Shown one piece after another: positions 46,720 to 59,249 of a stretch of 64,000 nt of DNA. The stretch's first letter is position 1, and every line of letters begins with the position of its first letter. The stretch comes from Scylla paramamosain (Eukaryota > Arthropoda > Malacostraca > Decapoda > Portunidae): the NCBI RefSeq assembly GCF_035594125.1, contig NC_087161.1:8280001-8344000 (forward strand). The letters run 5' to 3'. A program made the translations under genes and the position numbers. The notes under the pieces were generated by a model. That model searched no databases. It was not told where the DNA came from and worked only from the letters and a program-made list of their open reading frames with translations.

Positions 46720-48640
46720 ATAGAGATACCTCAGCAAGTTGCTGAGAAGGCAGAATACTATATTCATTAATCACCATAACAACTGTTCCATGACAAACAG
46801 TAATCACTGCCTTGTGAAAAGAATGTGAAATAGAGTTTTAGATCATTATTATGATGCAACTAACACCATAACTCATTAGGGTTGAGTTTGAACTGTATTT
46901 CATCCAAGATAATATTGCTATGTAGTTTTCTTATATTTTTTTAAGTAACTTCCAGAATGCAAAGTATTGTTTTGGTAGTTTTAAGTTATGTACCTGAGTC
47001 ATCCAGATGCTCCAAGTAACGATCATGAAAATATCAGCCTTTTATGTGTTTCAATAATTATTTCACATACACACACACAGGGACAGGTACGAGTCATCAT
47101 CAACATATGACTGATCCAACTGACCAACATTACAATCATGACCATGATCAACTATTGGCCAGCTGATCACAATAAATGGATTTAGTAAACACTCCTCCTC
47201 ACTTGTGTCATCACTAAATCTCGCTTCACTATTGTTTTCCAACTTACTATTCCTTGTTACCTTCACTTAACAGCTCATCAAAGTGGCTCATCATAATGCA
47301 GACACTCCCTGAGTTACAAATGAATGAGTTAGGTTCCAGATGATTGTAAGTTGTTATGTTCATAAGCTATGTTTATAACTTGCTAATTTGTTAAACATTT
47401 TGGGTGTACAGTACCCTCTTGAGTTTTGCACTTGCTTTCTTCCAAAGCTATACCGCTAAACTTGAGGATCACAAAACCAAGGATATTGAAAACGTGGTAA
47501 AGTGCGTATTTATGCTAGTCACATAGTCTAGCACTGTGTAAGTGCATGTTTTATCCTCACATTGAGTGTGACATGGGAGCATGGTGCTGCATCAGTGTAA
47601 ACAACATGATCTTGCTGTTATGAGTGACTTGGGATTTCTCCTGTGCCAGTTTCAGCCACACAGTTATTATATCACAACATACATCAAAACTGGCCACACA
47701 ACAAACAATGTCACACTCAGTCACACCATATTTAACATCATAACTAGCCACAACACAACCACACTGCATATATAGCACCCAGCCAAACCATAAATACAAA
47801 ACCGCATCATGCTACACATCATACCAGCCACACAACTGCCCATACCTCACTCATCACTCCCAGCCATACCACATATTACTTGCATCTGAACAGCCACACA
47901 GTAATTTGTATCACAGTCATACCACATAGCATAGAACTGTTTGAGTGTGTATTTTGTCCTCACATTCAGCATGATGCAGAAGTGTGATCTTGATGCTACA
48001 GGTGGTTCAGGAATGGTCCTGAACCTGGCCTCTTGTTCATATCTGCAGGAGTTTGTAACTTGAATGTTTATAAATAAGGGAATGCTTGTATGTATGGTAA
48101 TTATTGCATGAGCTGACTTACATCTAAATCAGTTTATGACTTGTTGGTCAGAACCAATTGCTGTCTTAAGTCGATGACAACCTGTATTCACAAGTGAATA
48201 AAAATTTAAACCAATGTGGAAATTATAGGTATAATTATAAAGTATGAATTAATACGAAGTTTACTCCTGTATTACATTTCTGCTTGGAGCAGCCACTTAT
48301 AAAAGATGGTGACTTATCTGATCAGAAGCTCTGATGAACAGGATGGATAAACTTGACTAATTTTACAGTGACCAGTGGGACAAATGGGAGGAGCTGTGAT
48401 CTCAGTGTTCAGGTGTGATTGACCAGAGAACCTTTACCAACACAGCAGCTGGTATATAAACACTAGCTGTAACATTGCAAGTAATGTGGGTAATTCTGAT
48501 TGATGAATCTAGCTTTCATATAATCACTATGAATGTTATAAAAATATTATCACTCCTTTTCATCTAATCATGGTGAGCATTTACCACAAGCACAACGTTA
48601 ATACGTATATTCAAAATAAATACAATAAATTATTAAAATC
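46720..48640. other. HMG20 3' flank and unassigned sequence
   Basis: Two diverged copies of a block of about 100 bp (CTCACATTSAG, GTGTGACATGGGAGCATGG or GCATGATGCAGAAGTGTG) lie at about 47510-47640 and 47930-48030. Between them is low-complexity CCACAC/CAGCCACA-type sequence (47650-47930). The short frames here are not recognised. Confidence 0.45.
47171..47176 (+). terminator. Candidate poly(A) signal of HMG20
   Basis: AATAAA lies 452 nt after the stop codon. It is the first canonical hexamer I see downstream on the + strand. I see nothing else in 46720-47170 apart from AT-rich 3' UTR-like sequence. A further AATAAA lies at about 48192. Confidence 0.35.
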
Positions 48641-49167
48641 ATAGCTTGCAATTACCCCCTAAGAAAGAACAAAATTATGAAAAATTCTCATGAATGGCAA
48701 AGAGAAAATAGAGAATGAGATGTTGGAAGAAATACAGATAATGGTTGAGGATCTAAAAGAATTAATAACTAATTGGAGATAACAATTGGTTTAGTTAGTA
48801 TTTGATATAATAGTGCTCCCTAAAATCAAGGAGGATTCTGTGATTGAAAGAACGATGTAATGCCCCGTCATTGACCAGTATAGTGTTAAGTGTATGAAAA
48901 GCAACTAATAATGGATACAATGTCAAGAAAGAGACTATGGATTCGGGTCATGCATCATTAATTCAGTGAGCTACTACTCAAGAGCGACACATATTATAAG
49001 AAAGGAACGGTGAACACAGAAGTGATTAAGGATGAAAATTTGTATATTTTGTGCTTAACAGAGACTCAACACAAATATAAAAGTAGATTTCACAGATTTT
49101 ATTGAGAAACAGTCAATGATGAGGAAATGTACAAATATGGGGAGAAGTCATGTTAGCGGGAAAGTTA
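48640..49167 (+). mobile_element. LINE-F, 5' part, decayed
   Basis: The plus strand has fragments of an ORF1-like helical region (ENEMLEEIQIMVEDLKELIT) and the start of an endonuclease (the segment encoding TETQHKYK). LINE-A copy A5 splits it, and it resumes at 52014. Confidence 0.55.
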
Positions 49168-52013
49168 GCTCATGAGGGTGGAAATGCAGAAGCAGGCAGG
49201 GAGTTCCAGAGTTTACCATAGAAAGGGATGAATGATTGAGAATACAGGTTAACTCTTGCATTAGAGAGGCAGACAGGATAGGGGTGAGAGAAAGAAAAAG
49301 GTCTTGTGCAGTGAGGCTGTGGGAGGAGGGAAGGCATGCAGTTATCAAGATCAGAAGAGCAGTTAGCATGAAAATAGCAGTAGAAGACAGCAAGAGATGC
49401 AACACTGTGGCGATGAGAAAGAGACTGAAGACGGTCAACTAGAGGAGAGAAGTTCATGAGACAAAAAAGCTTTTCATTCCACCCTGTTTAGAACAGCAGT
49501 ATGAGTGGAACCCCTCCAGAAATGGGAAGCATACTCCATACATGGACGGATAAGGCCCCTGTACAGAGTAAGCAGCTTCAAGGGTGGGAAAAACTGGCGA
49601 AGATGTCTCAGAATACCTAACTTCGTAGAAGCTGTTTTAGCTATAGATGATATGTTAAGTTTCCAGTTTAGATTATAAGTAAAAGACAGGACAGTGTAGA
49701 AGAGGGGGACAGTTGAGTATCATTGCAGAAGAGGGGATAGTTGTCTGGAAGGTTGTATTGAACTGATAGATGGAGGAATTGAGTTTTTGAGGCATTGAAC
49801 AATATTAAGTTTGCTCTGCCCCAATCAGAAATTTTAGAGAGATCAGAAGTCAGGCATTCTGTGGCTTCCCTGTGTGAACCATTTACTTCCTGAAGAGTTG
49901 GATGTCTACAAAAAGGTGTGGAAAAGTGAAGGGTGGTATCATCAACTTAGGACTGGATAGGCCAAAAAGTTTGGTTTAGAAGATCATTGATGAATAATAG
50001 GAAGAGAGTGGGTGACAGGACAGAACCCTGAGGAACACCACTGTTAGTAGATTTAGGAGAAGAACAGTGACTGTCTACCACAGCAGCACAAGAACAGTCA
50101 GAAAGGAAACTTGAAATTAAGTTACAAAGAAGGATAGGAGCTGTAGGAGGGTAGTTTGGAAATCAAAGCTTTGTGCCAGACTCTATCGAAAGCTTTTGAT
50201 CTGTCCAAGGCAATAGCAAAAATTTCACCAAAATCTCTAAAAGAGAATGACCAAGACTCAGTAAGGAAAACCAGAAGATCAGTAGAGTGGCCTTGATGGA
50301 ACCCATACTTGCAATCAGTTTGCAAAGTGATAGATGTTTAAGAATCTTCTTGTTGAGAATAGATTAAAAAACTTTAAGATAGGTAGGAAATGAAAGCAGT
50401 GGGACCGTAGTTTGAGGAATTAGAACAGTCACCCTTTTTAGGAAAAGGCTGAATGTAGGCAAACTTTTAGCAAGAAGGATAGCTAGATGTTGACAGACAG
50501 TTGAAAGAGTTTGACTAGACAAGGTGCACAGAGGTGCAGTTTTGAAGAACAATATGAGGGACCCCATCAGGTCCATAACCCTTCCAAGGGTTTAGGCCAG
50601 CAAGGGCATGGAAAACATCACAGTGAAGAATTTTAATAGGTAGCATGAAATAGCCAGAAGGTGGAGGTGAAGGAGGAACAACCCCTTAATCATCCAAGGT
50701 AGAGTTTTTAGCAAAGGTTTGAGTAAAGTTCAGCTTTAGAGAAAGATGTAATAACAGTGGTGCCATCTGCCTGAAATAAAGGAGGGAAAGAAGAAGCAAA
50801 GTTATTGGAGATGTTTTTGGCTAGGTGCCAGAAGTCACAAGGGAAGTTAGATCTCAGATTCTGGTGATGGAAGGCACAAGTACCTTCTATGTGCCACCTC
50901 TCTATCATGTATAGCATGAGAACAGGGTGTGTTAAACCAAGGTTTGGAAGGTTTAGGGTTGAGAAAAAAGAGCCTCCATACCAGACACTATCACCTCTGT
51001 TATGCACTTGCCACACAGAGATGAGTCTCTAACATGGAAGCAGTAGTCATTTCAAGGAAAGTCGGCAAAATACCTCCTCAGGTCCTCCTAACTAACAGAG
51101 ACAAAATGCCAAAGGCACCTCCATTTAGGGGAATCCTGAGGAGGGATTGGAATGACAGAACAAGATTAAAGATTAAAGCAGGATTAAAGGTTAGGAAAAG
51201 GTCAAGAATGTTGGGTGTATCTCCAAGATGGTCAGGAATATAAGTAGGGTGTTGCACTAATTTCTCTAGGTCGTGAAGGATAGGAAAGTTAAAGGCTAGT
51301 TCACCAGGATGGTCAGTGAAGGGAGAGGAAAGCCAAAGCTGGTGGTGAACATTGAAGTCTCCAAGAATGGAGATCTCTGCAAAAGGGAAGAGAGAATGTG
51401 CTCCACTTTGGAAGTTAAGTAGTCAAATAATCTCTTATAGTCAGAGGAGTTAGGTGAGAGGTATACAGCACAGATAAATTTAGTTTGAGAGACTCTGTAG
51501 TCGTAGCCAGATGGTGGAAAATTTGGAAGACTCAAGAGCATGGGCATGAGAGCAGATTAAGTCGTTGTGCACATAGACACAACATCCAGCTTTGGATTGA
51601 AAATGAGGATAGAGAAAGTAGGAGGGAACAGAAAAGGGGCTACTGTCAGTTGCTTCAGTCACAAGTGTTTCATTGAGTAAAAGAGGATGAGGTTTAGCAG
51701 AGGAGAGGTGGTGTTCTACTGACTGAAAATCAGATCTAAGACTGCAAATGTTGCAGAAGTTAATGAAGAAAAAATTTACGGGGGTGTCAAGACACTTAGA
51801 GTTGATACCAGAAGAGCAGTCTGACCTGGAGATGTTTTTGGTCCCCTCCCCAGATGGGGACTCCAAGGCTGGTGAAGGAGTCACCATGATAATTTTGCAT
51901 TTTGAGTGAAGGGTGTGTGTAATTAGGTGCTTGTAGTTTTGTGTGAAGGAAGAGTTGTCTTTAGAGGGCAGGCTGTGACTGCCCCCTTGTGTTGTGAGAC
52001 AGAAAGGGAAATA
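49168..52013 (-). mobile_element. LINE-A copy A5, truncated at both ends
   Basis: It covers the region from within the 5' UTR (52013) to the C-terminal coding part (49168). The 3' UTR and tail are missing. The endonuclease frame is 51480-52025 (with NFFFINFCNICSLRSDFQS), the linker 50708-51016 and the RT remnant 50122-50325 (ALDRSKAFDRVWHKALI). Many indels are present, and it shares the deletion near 50360. A LINE normally keeps its 3' end, so the loss of the tail implies a later deletion. Confidence 0.87.
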
Positions 52014-52740
52014 TATTGTATGCAATAAAACTTATGGAAGAGTGGAACCTGACATTGCTTAATGTTGATGAGAAATGTGAAGGTATAACAAGAGGACATA
52101 GAAAAAAGAGTGTGATTGATTTTGTTTTAGTAAATAAGGACTGTATTAATATTTTGATAGTAATGCTTATTCATGAAAATAAAACCATATTTGACCAACA
52201 AGAACACTGACAGCAGGTTGAAATAACTGAATATCATAATGGGAAGTGGGAAGTGTTGAAGTAGAAATATATGAAATATATAGAAAAAAATATAGCAAGA
52301 ATATCAGAAGCAAATACTGAAATGATAAATATGGAGAACTTTATGGAAGAGGCAACAGGTAAATACTATACTTGGAAAAAGGAATTTATGATAAGAATGG
52401 TGAGAAACTTTAAGACAACTGTGTGGAAATAAACTCTTTTTTTACAAATATTTATTAGAAGCATTCAAACAATATTAGTACAGTGTGGAATGATAAACTA
52501 AAAAAGAGAATATGAACATGAAATGATGAATGCAACAGAACCAAAAATTAATATTAGTGAAGTATGATGGATCAAAAGAATTAATCTTTTTGAAGGTCTT
52601 AGAATATTTCAGCAGGATTAGAGGAGAGAGATTACAATTGCTGGATAGTAAAATGAGATGGGTGCATTAGACGCATGGTAATATTACATACTTTTTTCAA
52701 GGAAGAAAAGTGTGTCTAGTGCTCCAGCAAATACAGTAAG
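52014..52740 (+). mobile_element. LINE-F, endonuclease C-terminal and linker part
   Basis: The frame 52016-52210 has LMEEWNLTLLNVDEKCEG, then HRKKSVIDFVLVNKDCI. This is the pattern of an APE endonuclease just before its SDH motif. Weak coding traces (EANTEMINMENF, ATGKYYTWKKEFM) continue to about 52700. It is probably the other half of 48640-49167. Confidence 0.62.
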
Positions 52741-54645
52741 TTTAGTTCCCTTTCATTTTACAGTGTACTGTATTTTTTTAAATTAAATTATGTACAATAC
52801 ATACAAAAATAGTTTCTCATTGTGTTAAAAGTGAATTTTAAATGTATTTAAAAAGCGTGAGACTTACATTTTGTGGTTTAAACTATAAACATAGGTATTT
52901 CTAATCCTTTTGGTTTTCTTGGATTTGTGATTTTTGCTATTTGCAGGAGGCTTTGGAATTTAACTCCAGCAAGTAGCAGGGGAACAATGTATGCCAACTC
53001 GGCTTGGGACCGAGTGCATGCACTTGTGCTCAGTTACACAATATCATGTACTTATACTTGTACTCATACTTGGGTTTAATACTTCCTTGGTACTTGTATT
53101 TGTCTCAAAATACTTGACGATTTTATGAGTGCTTTAGAGTGTAGCCAACAAAATTCAGTGTAGGGTCGTGTTTGACCTATAGTGGAGATAATATCAGGGT
53201 GACAGAAATCCTTTGTGAATCCAAGTGACCTGGGTTGGTGCCAGTGAGGTCATATTAGGTGCAGCTGTCACAATTTCTACTCCCGTTAATCTGTTAGCAC
53301 CCTGATATTGTTATGACCCAATGTTCAGCCCCCTTCAGAGCTGCCACTACACTCAGGTCAGCTTTCCCTAAACTAGCTCCTTCTGGTCTAGGGCAGACAT
53401 AAATACAATAAATTCAGGCCCTTCCTGGTTATTCCAAGCTATCAAAACTGAGATCGCCATTTGGTTTAACCCAGTGACTGAGAAGGGAGTACTATTAACC
53501 TAATGGCAAACAGTTTATTTACAGACTCCCAGAGTACGGACAAAAACCACCTGTATACGGTAAAACCTGGGGAGAGAGGAGATAGCTGCCAATTAGCAAT
53601 CACAATATTCTCTGGTTTCAAGGTTCCTTACAGTGAGTTCTGAACATCAGTAGCAAATAACGGTACAAAACACTAATGAGATAGATATACAACAACCAAT
53701 CTGACTAGAGATGGTCAAAGAATCACTTCCAAACTCCCAACAAGACATTGGTCACAGGTAACAGAGATGGTAAGACTCTGTAATCCACCACAATTCAACT
53801 AGCACAGCACTCAACCAAACCTCTGACTGGTGCTTATCCTACCTAGCACAACAGAGGTGTACTGTTGCTAACATTCCACAGGTAATTACTAGTAATAGCC
53901 CTCTAAATATGTTCCCCTGACCCTGCATGCCAGCTCTCCATCATCCAGCAAGCTGCATACATCCTATTGCAACAATCACTGTGGCTCAACTGAAGCAACT
54001 GCATGCTCAGAAGTGGCAGTTGTCACAAGACAAAAGGGAGGGGGTGGAATGGGGAAAGGACAGGGAGGTGGCAGCCAACCAGTACATTCCCACATGCAGA
54101 CACAAACCCACCCCAAGGAGACTACAACATTGCAGAAGTTATTATGGGCTAATTACAGGGGCTGGATGGAATTTTATAAGAGAGGTCAACTCTTCTATTA
54201 TATTATGTATTGAAATCAACTTGAGGGAGCAAAGAGAAGTTGGCAAAATTAAAATGGGAAGAAGACTATGTGTGAGCATGGGTTTTTAAAGTAAACTGTG
54301 GAGTGTGGGCAGGCATTTATTGTGCATCAGCCATCTTCTGTCTTTCTTGTGCCCTCTCTCCTCCTCTCTAATGTGCCACTACTAACAATATAGATATATG
54401 GAGTGAGAAACAAGTGTCAAATGCTACCTGGATTGGCAGGTTGCATCACTGAGAAGCACAGAGAGATCCAACCCCATCAAGAGCAATTCCCTCCAAACTT
54501 CCCATGCTTAGTCTCACATTCAGTGCAATCAAGAAATCTTTAACCTTTATGGCTGTTGTTAGCCTGTTGAAAAGAGGCTGGGCAATAGCATGTTAACAAG
54601 TATTTAAGAGCTTTGCTATCTGTATTATAGTGATATATACTATGA
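52741..54645. other. Intergenic stretch, no gene recognised
   Basis: A patch of ACTTGTACTCATACTTG-type repeats lies at 53040-53120. The rest is unique-looking. The frame 53927-54289 (120 aa) shows no motif I recognise. Confidence 0.45.
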
Positions 54646-54664
54646 TACACACACACACACACAC

Positions 54665-57600
54665 TCCCATGAGGCAAAATAAGTGGTAAAATTAACATAA
54701 ATTTGAAGAATCACTACAGAAAATAATAGAACAACAAGAAAATGAAAAACAAAACCTAAGACAAAAAGTGGTAAATGTTATTAAAGAAGAAAAAAGTTCA
54801 TGAGAGACACTGTAGGAAATACAAACAAGTAATTGTATTTTTAAGGAAGAGAAAATAGTAAGCAGAATTCAAAGAGATGAAAAGGAAAAAAAATGTTGAA
54901 TAAGTTACTGAAGAAAGTAACAGGTAAAGACAGCCAGGTAGTAAAGCAAGTGGAAGAGTTCCATAGAATCAGGAAATATGAAGAAAAAATAAGACCCATA
55001 AGAATAAGGTTTGCAACACAGGTACAAGCAGAAGTAATTAATAGATCTTGGAGGCTGTCTTGGAGATGAAGAATATAAGAATGTATGGATAAACAGGGAT
55101 ATGGATGAGACTGAAAGGTTGAAGCAAAAGGAGCGGGTAAATGAGGCTACACAAAAAAACAAACATTGAACAGAAGAGAAGAAGTTTTTCTGGAGAGTAA
55201 GAGATATGAGAATAAAGAATGGTATATCACACATTGTGTTATACTAATGTAAATGGATTAATATGAACTAAAATGGGATCAAATGAGTTGTTAAGCACAA
55301 CTGCACCAGATGATGTTGCATTATGTGAGACAAAATGGAAAAAAATGAATGGGGAACTCCTGACATTGATGATGATAAATATGATTTATGGATGAAAAAT
55401 AGAAGAGACAAGGGATGAGGTGGAGTTACAATTCTGACTAAAAAATGTGTCAAAGTGGAGAAGGTAATAAAAAGTGAAGACAGTTTTGAAATTCTAGAAT
55501 ACAAGTGATGATTAGGAGTGGAAATAGAAGGATAATGAATTATGTAGGAGTGTATGTGCCACCTATGACCAATGCTTGGCGAAAAGAAGAGCATGAAGAG
55601 ATGTTGGTAGATGTGCTAAAAGGTCTTGAAAAGATTGTGATGGAAAGTAGTGATATAGTTACTGTTGATGATTTTAATTGTAGGGAGATAAATTGGGAGA
55701 CACTGACAACTACTGGAAGTGAGAGCTCATGGAGTAATAGACTATTGAACTGAGCAGTAGAAAACTTGATGACTCAATGGGTTGATTGTGATACCAGATT
55801 TAGTGAAAGAGATAAACCATCAAGACTTGATTTAGTGTTTACCAAGGACATGGAAATTATTGAAACTATACACTATGATACCCTTCTAGGCAAGTGATCA
55901 TGTGTTGATGGAATTTAATTTGAAAAATGAAAATGTAATCATTGATGGAATTTATAAGGTAAGATTTAGAAATAGTAAAGCTGACTTTGAAAAATTAAGA
56001 AAGTACTTTGTTGCCATGGACTGGAAAGACTTTGAAGATACAGAAGATGTTCAGGAAAAATGGGATGAATTTATAAGGATATATAATTCTGCTGTGGAGA
56101 AATTTGTACCTAAAGGGGGAGTGAGATAAAGAAAGGGTAAAGAATGTTTCAATACAAAATGCAATGAGGCTAGAAATTGTAAATCAAATGCTTGGAATAG
56201 ATGGAAGAAGAGGAAAACTGAGAGCAGATGGGAGGAATATATTGATACTAGAAACAAGTACATTGAGATAATAAGAATGGAGAGAAGAAACTATGAAAGC
56301 AATATAATAGATAAGTGTATAAATGAACCTAAACTATTCTTTAGACATATTAATGGGAAGATGAAGAAGAAGGAAGGTGTATCAAGATTGAAAGTTGAAG
56401 GAAAAATCTATGATAATGCACAGGACATGGCAGAGGTTATGAATAATAGTTTCAGATTGGTATTTACTGTGGAAGGGGAGTTTGATGCTGGAAGCAATAA
56501 GCTGGTGAGGAATATACTAAGTACAGTCCCAGTTAGTTATGAAGAAATACTTTAGATGATGGAAGAAATTGAAGTAAATAAAGCAACTGGTCCAGATGGA
56601 GTATCAAACTGGATACTGAAGGAATGTAGAGAACAACTGGCTGATAAAATTCACAGTCTAGTGGTGACATCACTATCTCAGGGAAGAGTACTGAAAGATT
56701 GGAAGAGAGCAAATATTACGCCAATATACAAACAAGGAAATAAGGAAAATCCACTAGATTATAGACCAGTGTCCTTGACTAGTGTTGTAGGAAAATTATG
56801 TGAAAGAACAATAAAGGAAAGATGGATGGAACACTTCGAAAGAAATAAAGTTTTAGTAAATTGTCAATTTGGATTTAGCAGGGGAAGATCATACTCAATG
56901 AACTTATTGTCCTTTTATTCAAAGGTAGTTGATACTGTGCAGGAGAGAGAGATGGATGGGTGAATGATGTCTATTTATACTTGAAGAAGGCATTTGACAA
57001 AGTACCACACCAAAGATTGCTATGGACGATAAAAAAAAATATGGAAAAATTGGAGGAAGACTGCTGGAGTGGATGGAGGATTATCTGGAAGATAGAGAGA
57101 TGAGAACTGTAATACAAGACCAAAATTCATCTTGGCTGAAAGTAACTAGTGGTGTCCCACAGGGGTCAGTATTGAGCCAGATAATGTTTTTAATATATAT
57201 AAATGACATAAATGAAAAAATAGATACTTATATGAACTCATTTGCAGATGATGCTAAGCTGATGAGAAGGGTAGAAAATGTAAATGACTGTATGGTACTG
57301 CAAGATGATTTAAGTAAGATAAATAGATGGAGTAAATCTTGGCAAATGGAATTCAATTTAAGTAAATGGAGTTTGGTAAGAGTAAGAAAAGAATATAATA
57401 TCATTATAAGATGGAAGGTGTGAAGTTAAAGAAGTCAAAAGAAGTGGATTTGGGAGTAACAGTTACTGAAAATTTGACTCCGGACACACACATTAAAATT
57501 AGAAAGAGTACAAAGTGCAGTCACTTAGATGGTTCCAGAGTTAAGTAAATCAACTTATGAAGAGAGATTAAGAATGCTGGAAATTCCTATCCTTGAAAAC

Positions 57601-57942
57601 TAGGAGAGAGAGAGAGAGAGATTTAATAAACATCTATAGAATGATAAATGGTAAGAGGAAAATGTGGACAAAGAAAGGTTTTATAAATTTAGACACACAG
57701 AGTACAAGGGGACACAATAAGAAGTTGAAGAAAGTTAACTGTAGAAGAGACATTAAGAAGTATAGTTTTCCTCACAGAAGTGTGAACAAATGGAATGAAC
57801 TTAGTGAAGATGTAAATGCTGAAACTATCAGTGCTTTTTAAGACCAAACTAGATAGATATAGAGACGGGATACTGTGAGATTACTTCCCTCCCGTAAACC
57901 ACAACTAGGTAAATGCAACCATGTAAATACACACACACAAGA
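54665..57942 (+). mobile_element. LINE-B copy B2, near full length
   Basis: It starts just after a short (AC)n (54646-54664). Order: an ORF1-like coiled coil and conserved helix block (about 54700-55190, with KYEEKIRPIRIRFATQVQAE), then an endonuclease (about 55300-55920; VTVDDFNCREINWE where GDFN is expected, then SDHVLMEFNL), and RT (56556-57423; NYRP-type DYRPVSLTSVVGKLCERTI, CQFGFSRGRSYSMNLLSF, TSGVPQGSVLS, FADDAKLM). The C-terminus is at 57593-57841. It ends CACAACTAGGTAAATG and a short (AC)n. About six frameshifts or stops are present. It resembles the CR1/L2-like LINEs of arthropods; the clade is an inference. Confidence 0.88.
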
Positions 57943-58170
57943 AACTTAATCTTTCAAAATGGTATACACATCACACAACACTTGTAGTAACAGTGTTAAC
58001 TTTATTTGTCCTTAGTTTAGAACAGTACTTTTTAGGAATAGTGTATTTTGCTCCAGACCTCATATTTGGAATTCTCTGCATGTAGAAATAAAGGACCTTG
58101 TGAACATTGGCAATTTGTCTTGATTTAAAAAATCAATAAAAACATATATTTATGTTTCAAAATAATCAAG
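57943..58170. other. Spacer between LINE-B and Tigger-like sequences
   Basis: Nothing recognised. Confidence 0.4.
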
Positions 58171-58776
58171 TACAGCAAACCCTCGCCATACTGGACTAAT
58201 TAGGGTGAAGCCACTGATGTTAAAGGGGAAAATCTGATAAAAGCAGTGGTGGGTAGGTCAGGAGCACCAGAACCTCTAACCCCCCCCCCTCCCATACCCT
58301 CCTCTCCCTTCCCTCTTTCCATCCATCCCACTCTCTCTCTCTCTCACATTGGATGTAATTTATACAGCATATACTTTGTTTTGGTATATTTCAGTATGTC
58401 ATGAAGCATACCTCTCTTAAGCCCACCTTCTCCATGAGCTGCATCCTGCTCATGCCCTCCTCCCCATGAGCAATAACCTCCATCTTCTGTGCCATGGAAA
58501 GGATTTTATGCCTAGCAGTGTGAGTGGGAGAGGGGGAAGATGCCATCTTCATCAAAGGGGGGTGAGTGGTCAGGAGCGCCACAATCTCTAATAACATCTG
58601 CCAGTGCGAGACTCAGGCAGAAGCAGTGTGTGGGTGCCAGGGTTGTACTGCTGGCCAGCCCAAATTATTATACAACAATATGAAAATTATGACATTTTTT
58701 TCTATACATTATGGCATAGTGTATGGTAGACAATGTATAGCAGATGGCAGACAAACATCAAATTATGACTGAAATA
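58171..58776 (-). mobile_element. Tigger/pogo-like fragment with one terminal repeat
   Basis: TACAGCAAACCCTCGCCATA at 58171 continues CTGGACTAATTAGGG, the typical Tigger terminus after a TA target. The minus-strand frame 58391-58597 contains ILSMAQKMEVIAHGEEGMSR, resembling the N-terminal psq-type helix-turn-helix of pogo transposases. I could not find the opposite terminus, so this is an end fragment or a strongly deleted copy. Confidence 0.5.
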
Positions 58777-59247
58777 CAGTAAAATCCATCTTATCCAGCA
58801 TCAACGGGACCGCTGACATGCTGGATACTTGAATATTGCCGGATACTTGAATAGAAGTGAAATTATGTCCACAATCACCACCCTACACTCACACATCTTA
58901 CCATAACAAAGATCAGCTGATCTTAATCAGCAGCTGATCTGATCAGCTGCTTAAGTGTAAGCACAACACGCTTCCTCTTTTCTACAACTTTAGGCATGAC
59001 GAAGGTGTCAGGCGATAAACAGTGCACACACGGGACTGAGTCACTGAGTAAACACAGTGCAGTGGGCCACGGGTGGTGCGAAGCAGTGCACTTTGGTGGC
59101 GAGGGGACAAAGTATGCCTCGTGCGGGAATTTTAATTGATTTTATGAGTACACATTGATTTTTTATTGATTTTAAGACTCGGGGAAAAATGTGCCGGATA
59201 CTTGAAGCTGCCGGATACTCGAATGCCGGATGAGAGGGATTTTACTG
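58777..59247. mobile_element. Tigger-like MITE with TA target duplication
   Basis: The ends are CAGTAAAATCCATCTTATCC (left) and, as reverse complement, CAGTAAAATCCCTCTCATCC (right), flanked by TA (58775-58776, 59248-59249). Inside, GCCGGATACTTGAA-type motifs repeat near both ends, and a GATCAGCTGATC palindrome cluster lies at 58910-58955. There is no coding capacity. LINE-C begins immediately to the right. Confidence 0.86.
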
Positions 59248-59249
59248 TA

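Noticed and set aside
47557..47799. Overlapping 80-aa and 64-aa frames on opposite strands
   Set aside because: Both derive from low-complexity CCACAC/ACATCA sequence.
53040..53120. ACTTGTACTCATACTTG patch as a second hAT-type MITE
   Set aside because: It is similar in style to the GTATTC arms of the MITE at 18081-18820, but I could not find terminal repeats or an 8-bp duplication.
53927..54289. 120-aa plus-strand frame
   Set aside because: No motif recognised, no flanking exon or promoter evidence; could be chance.
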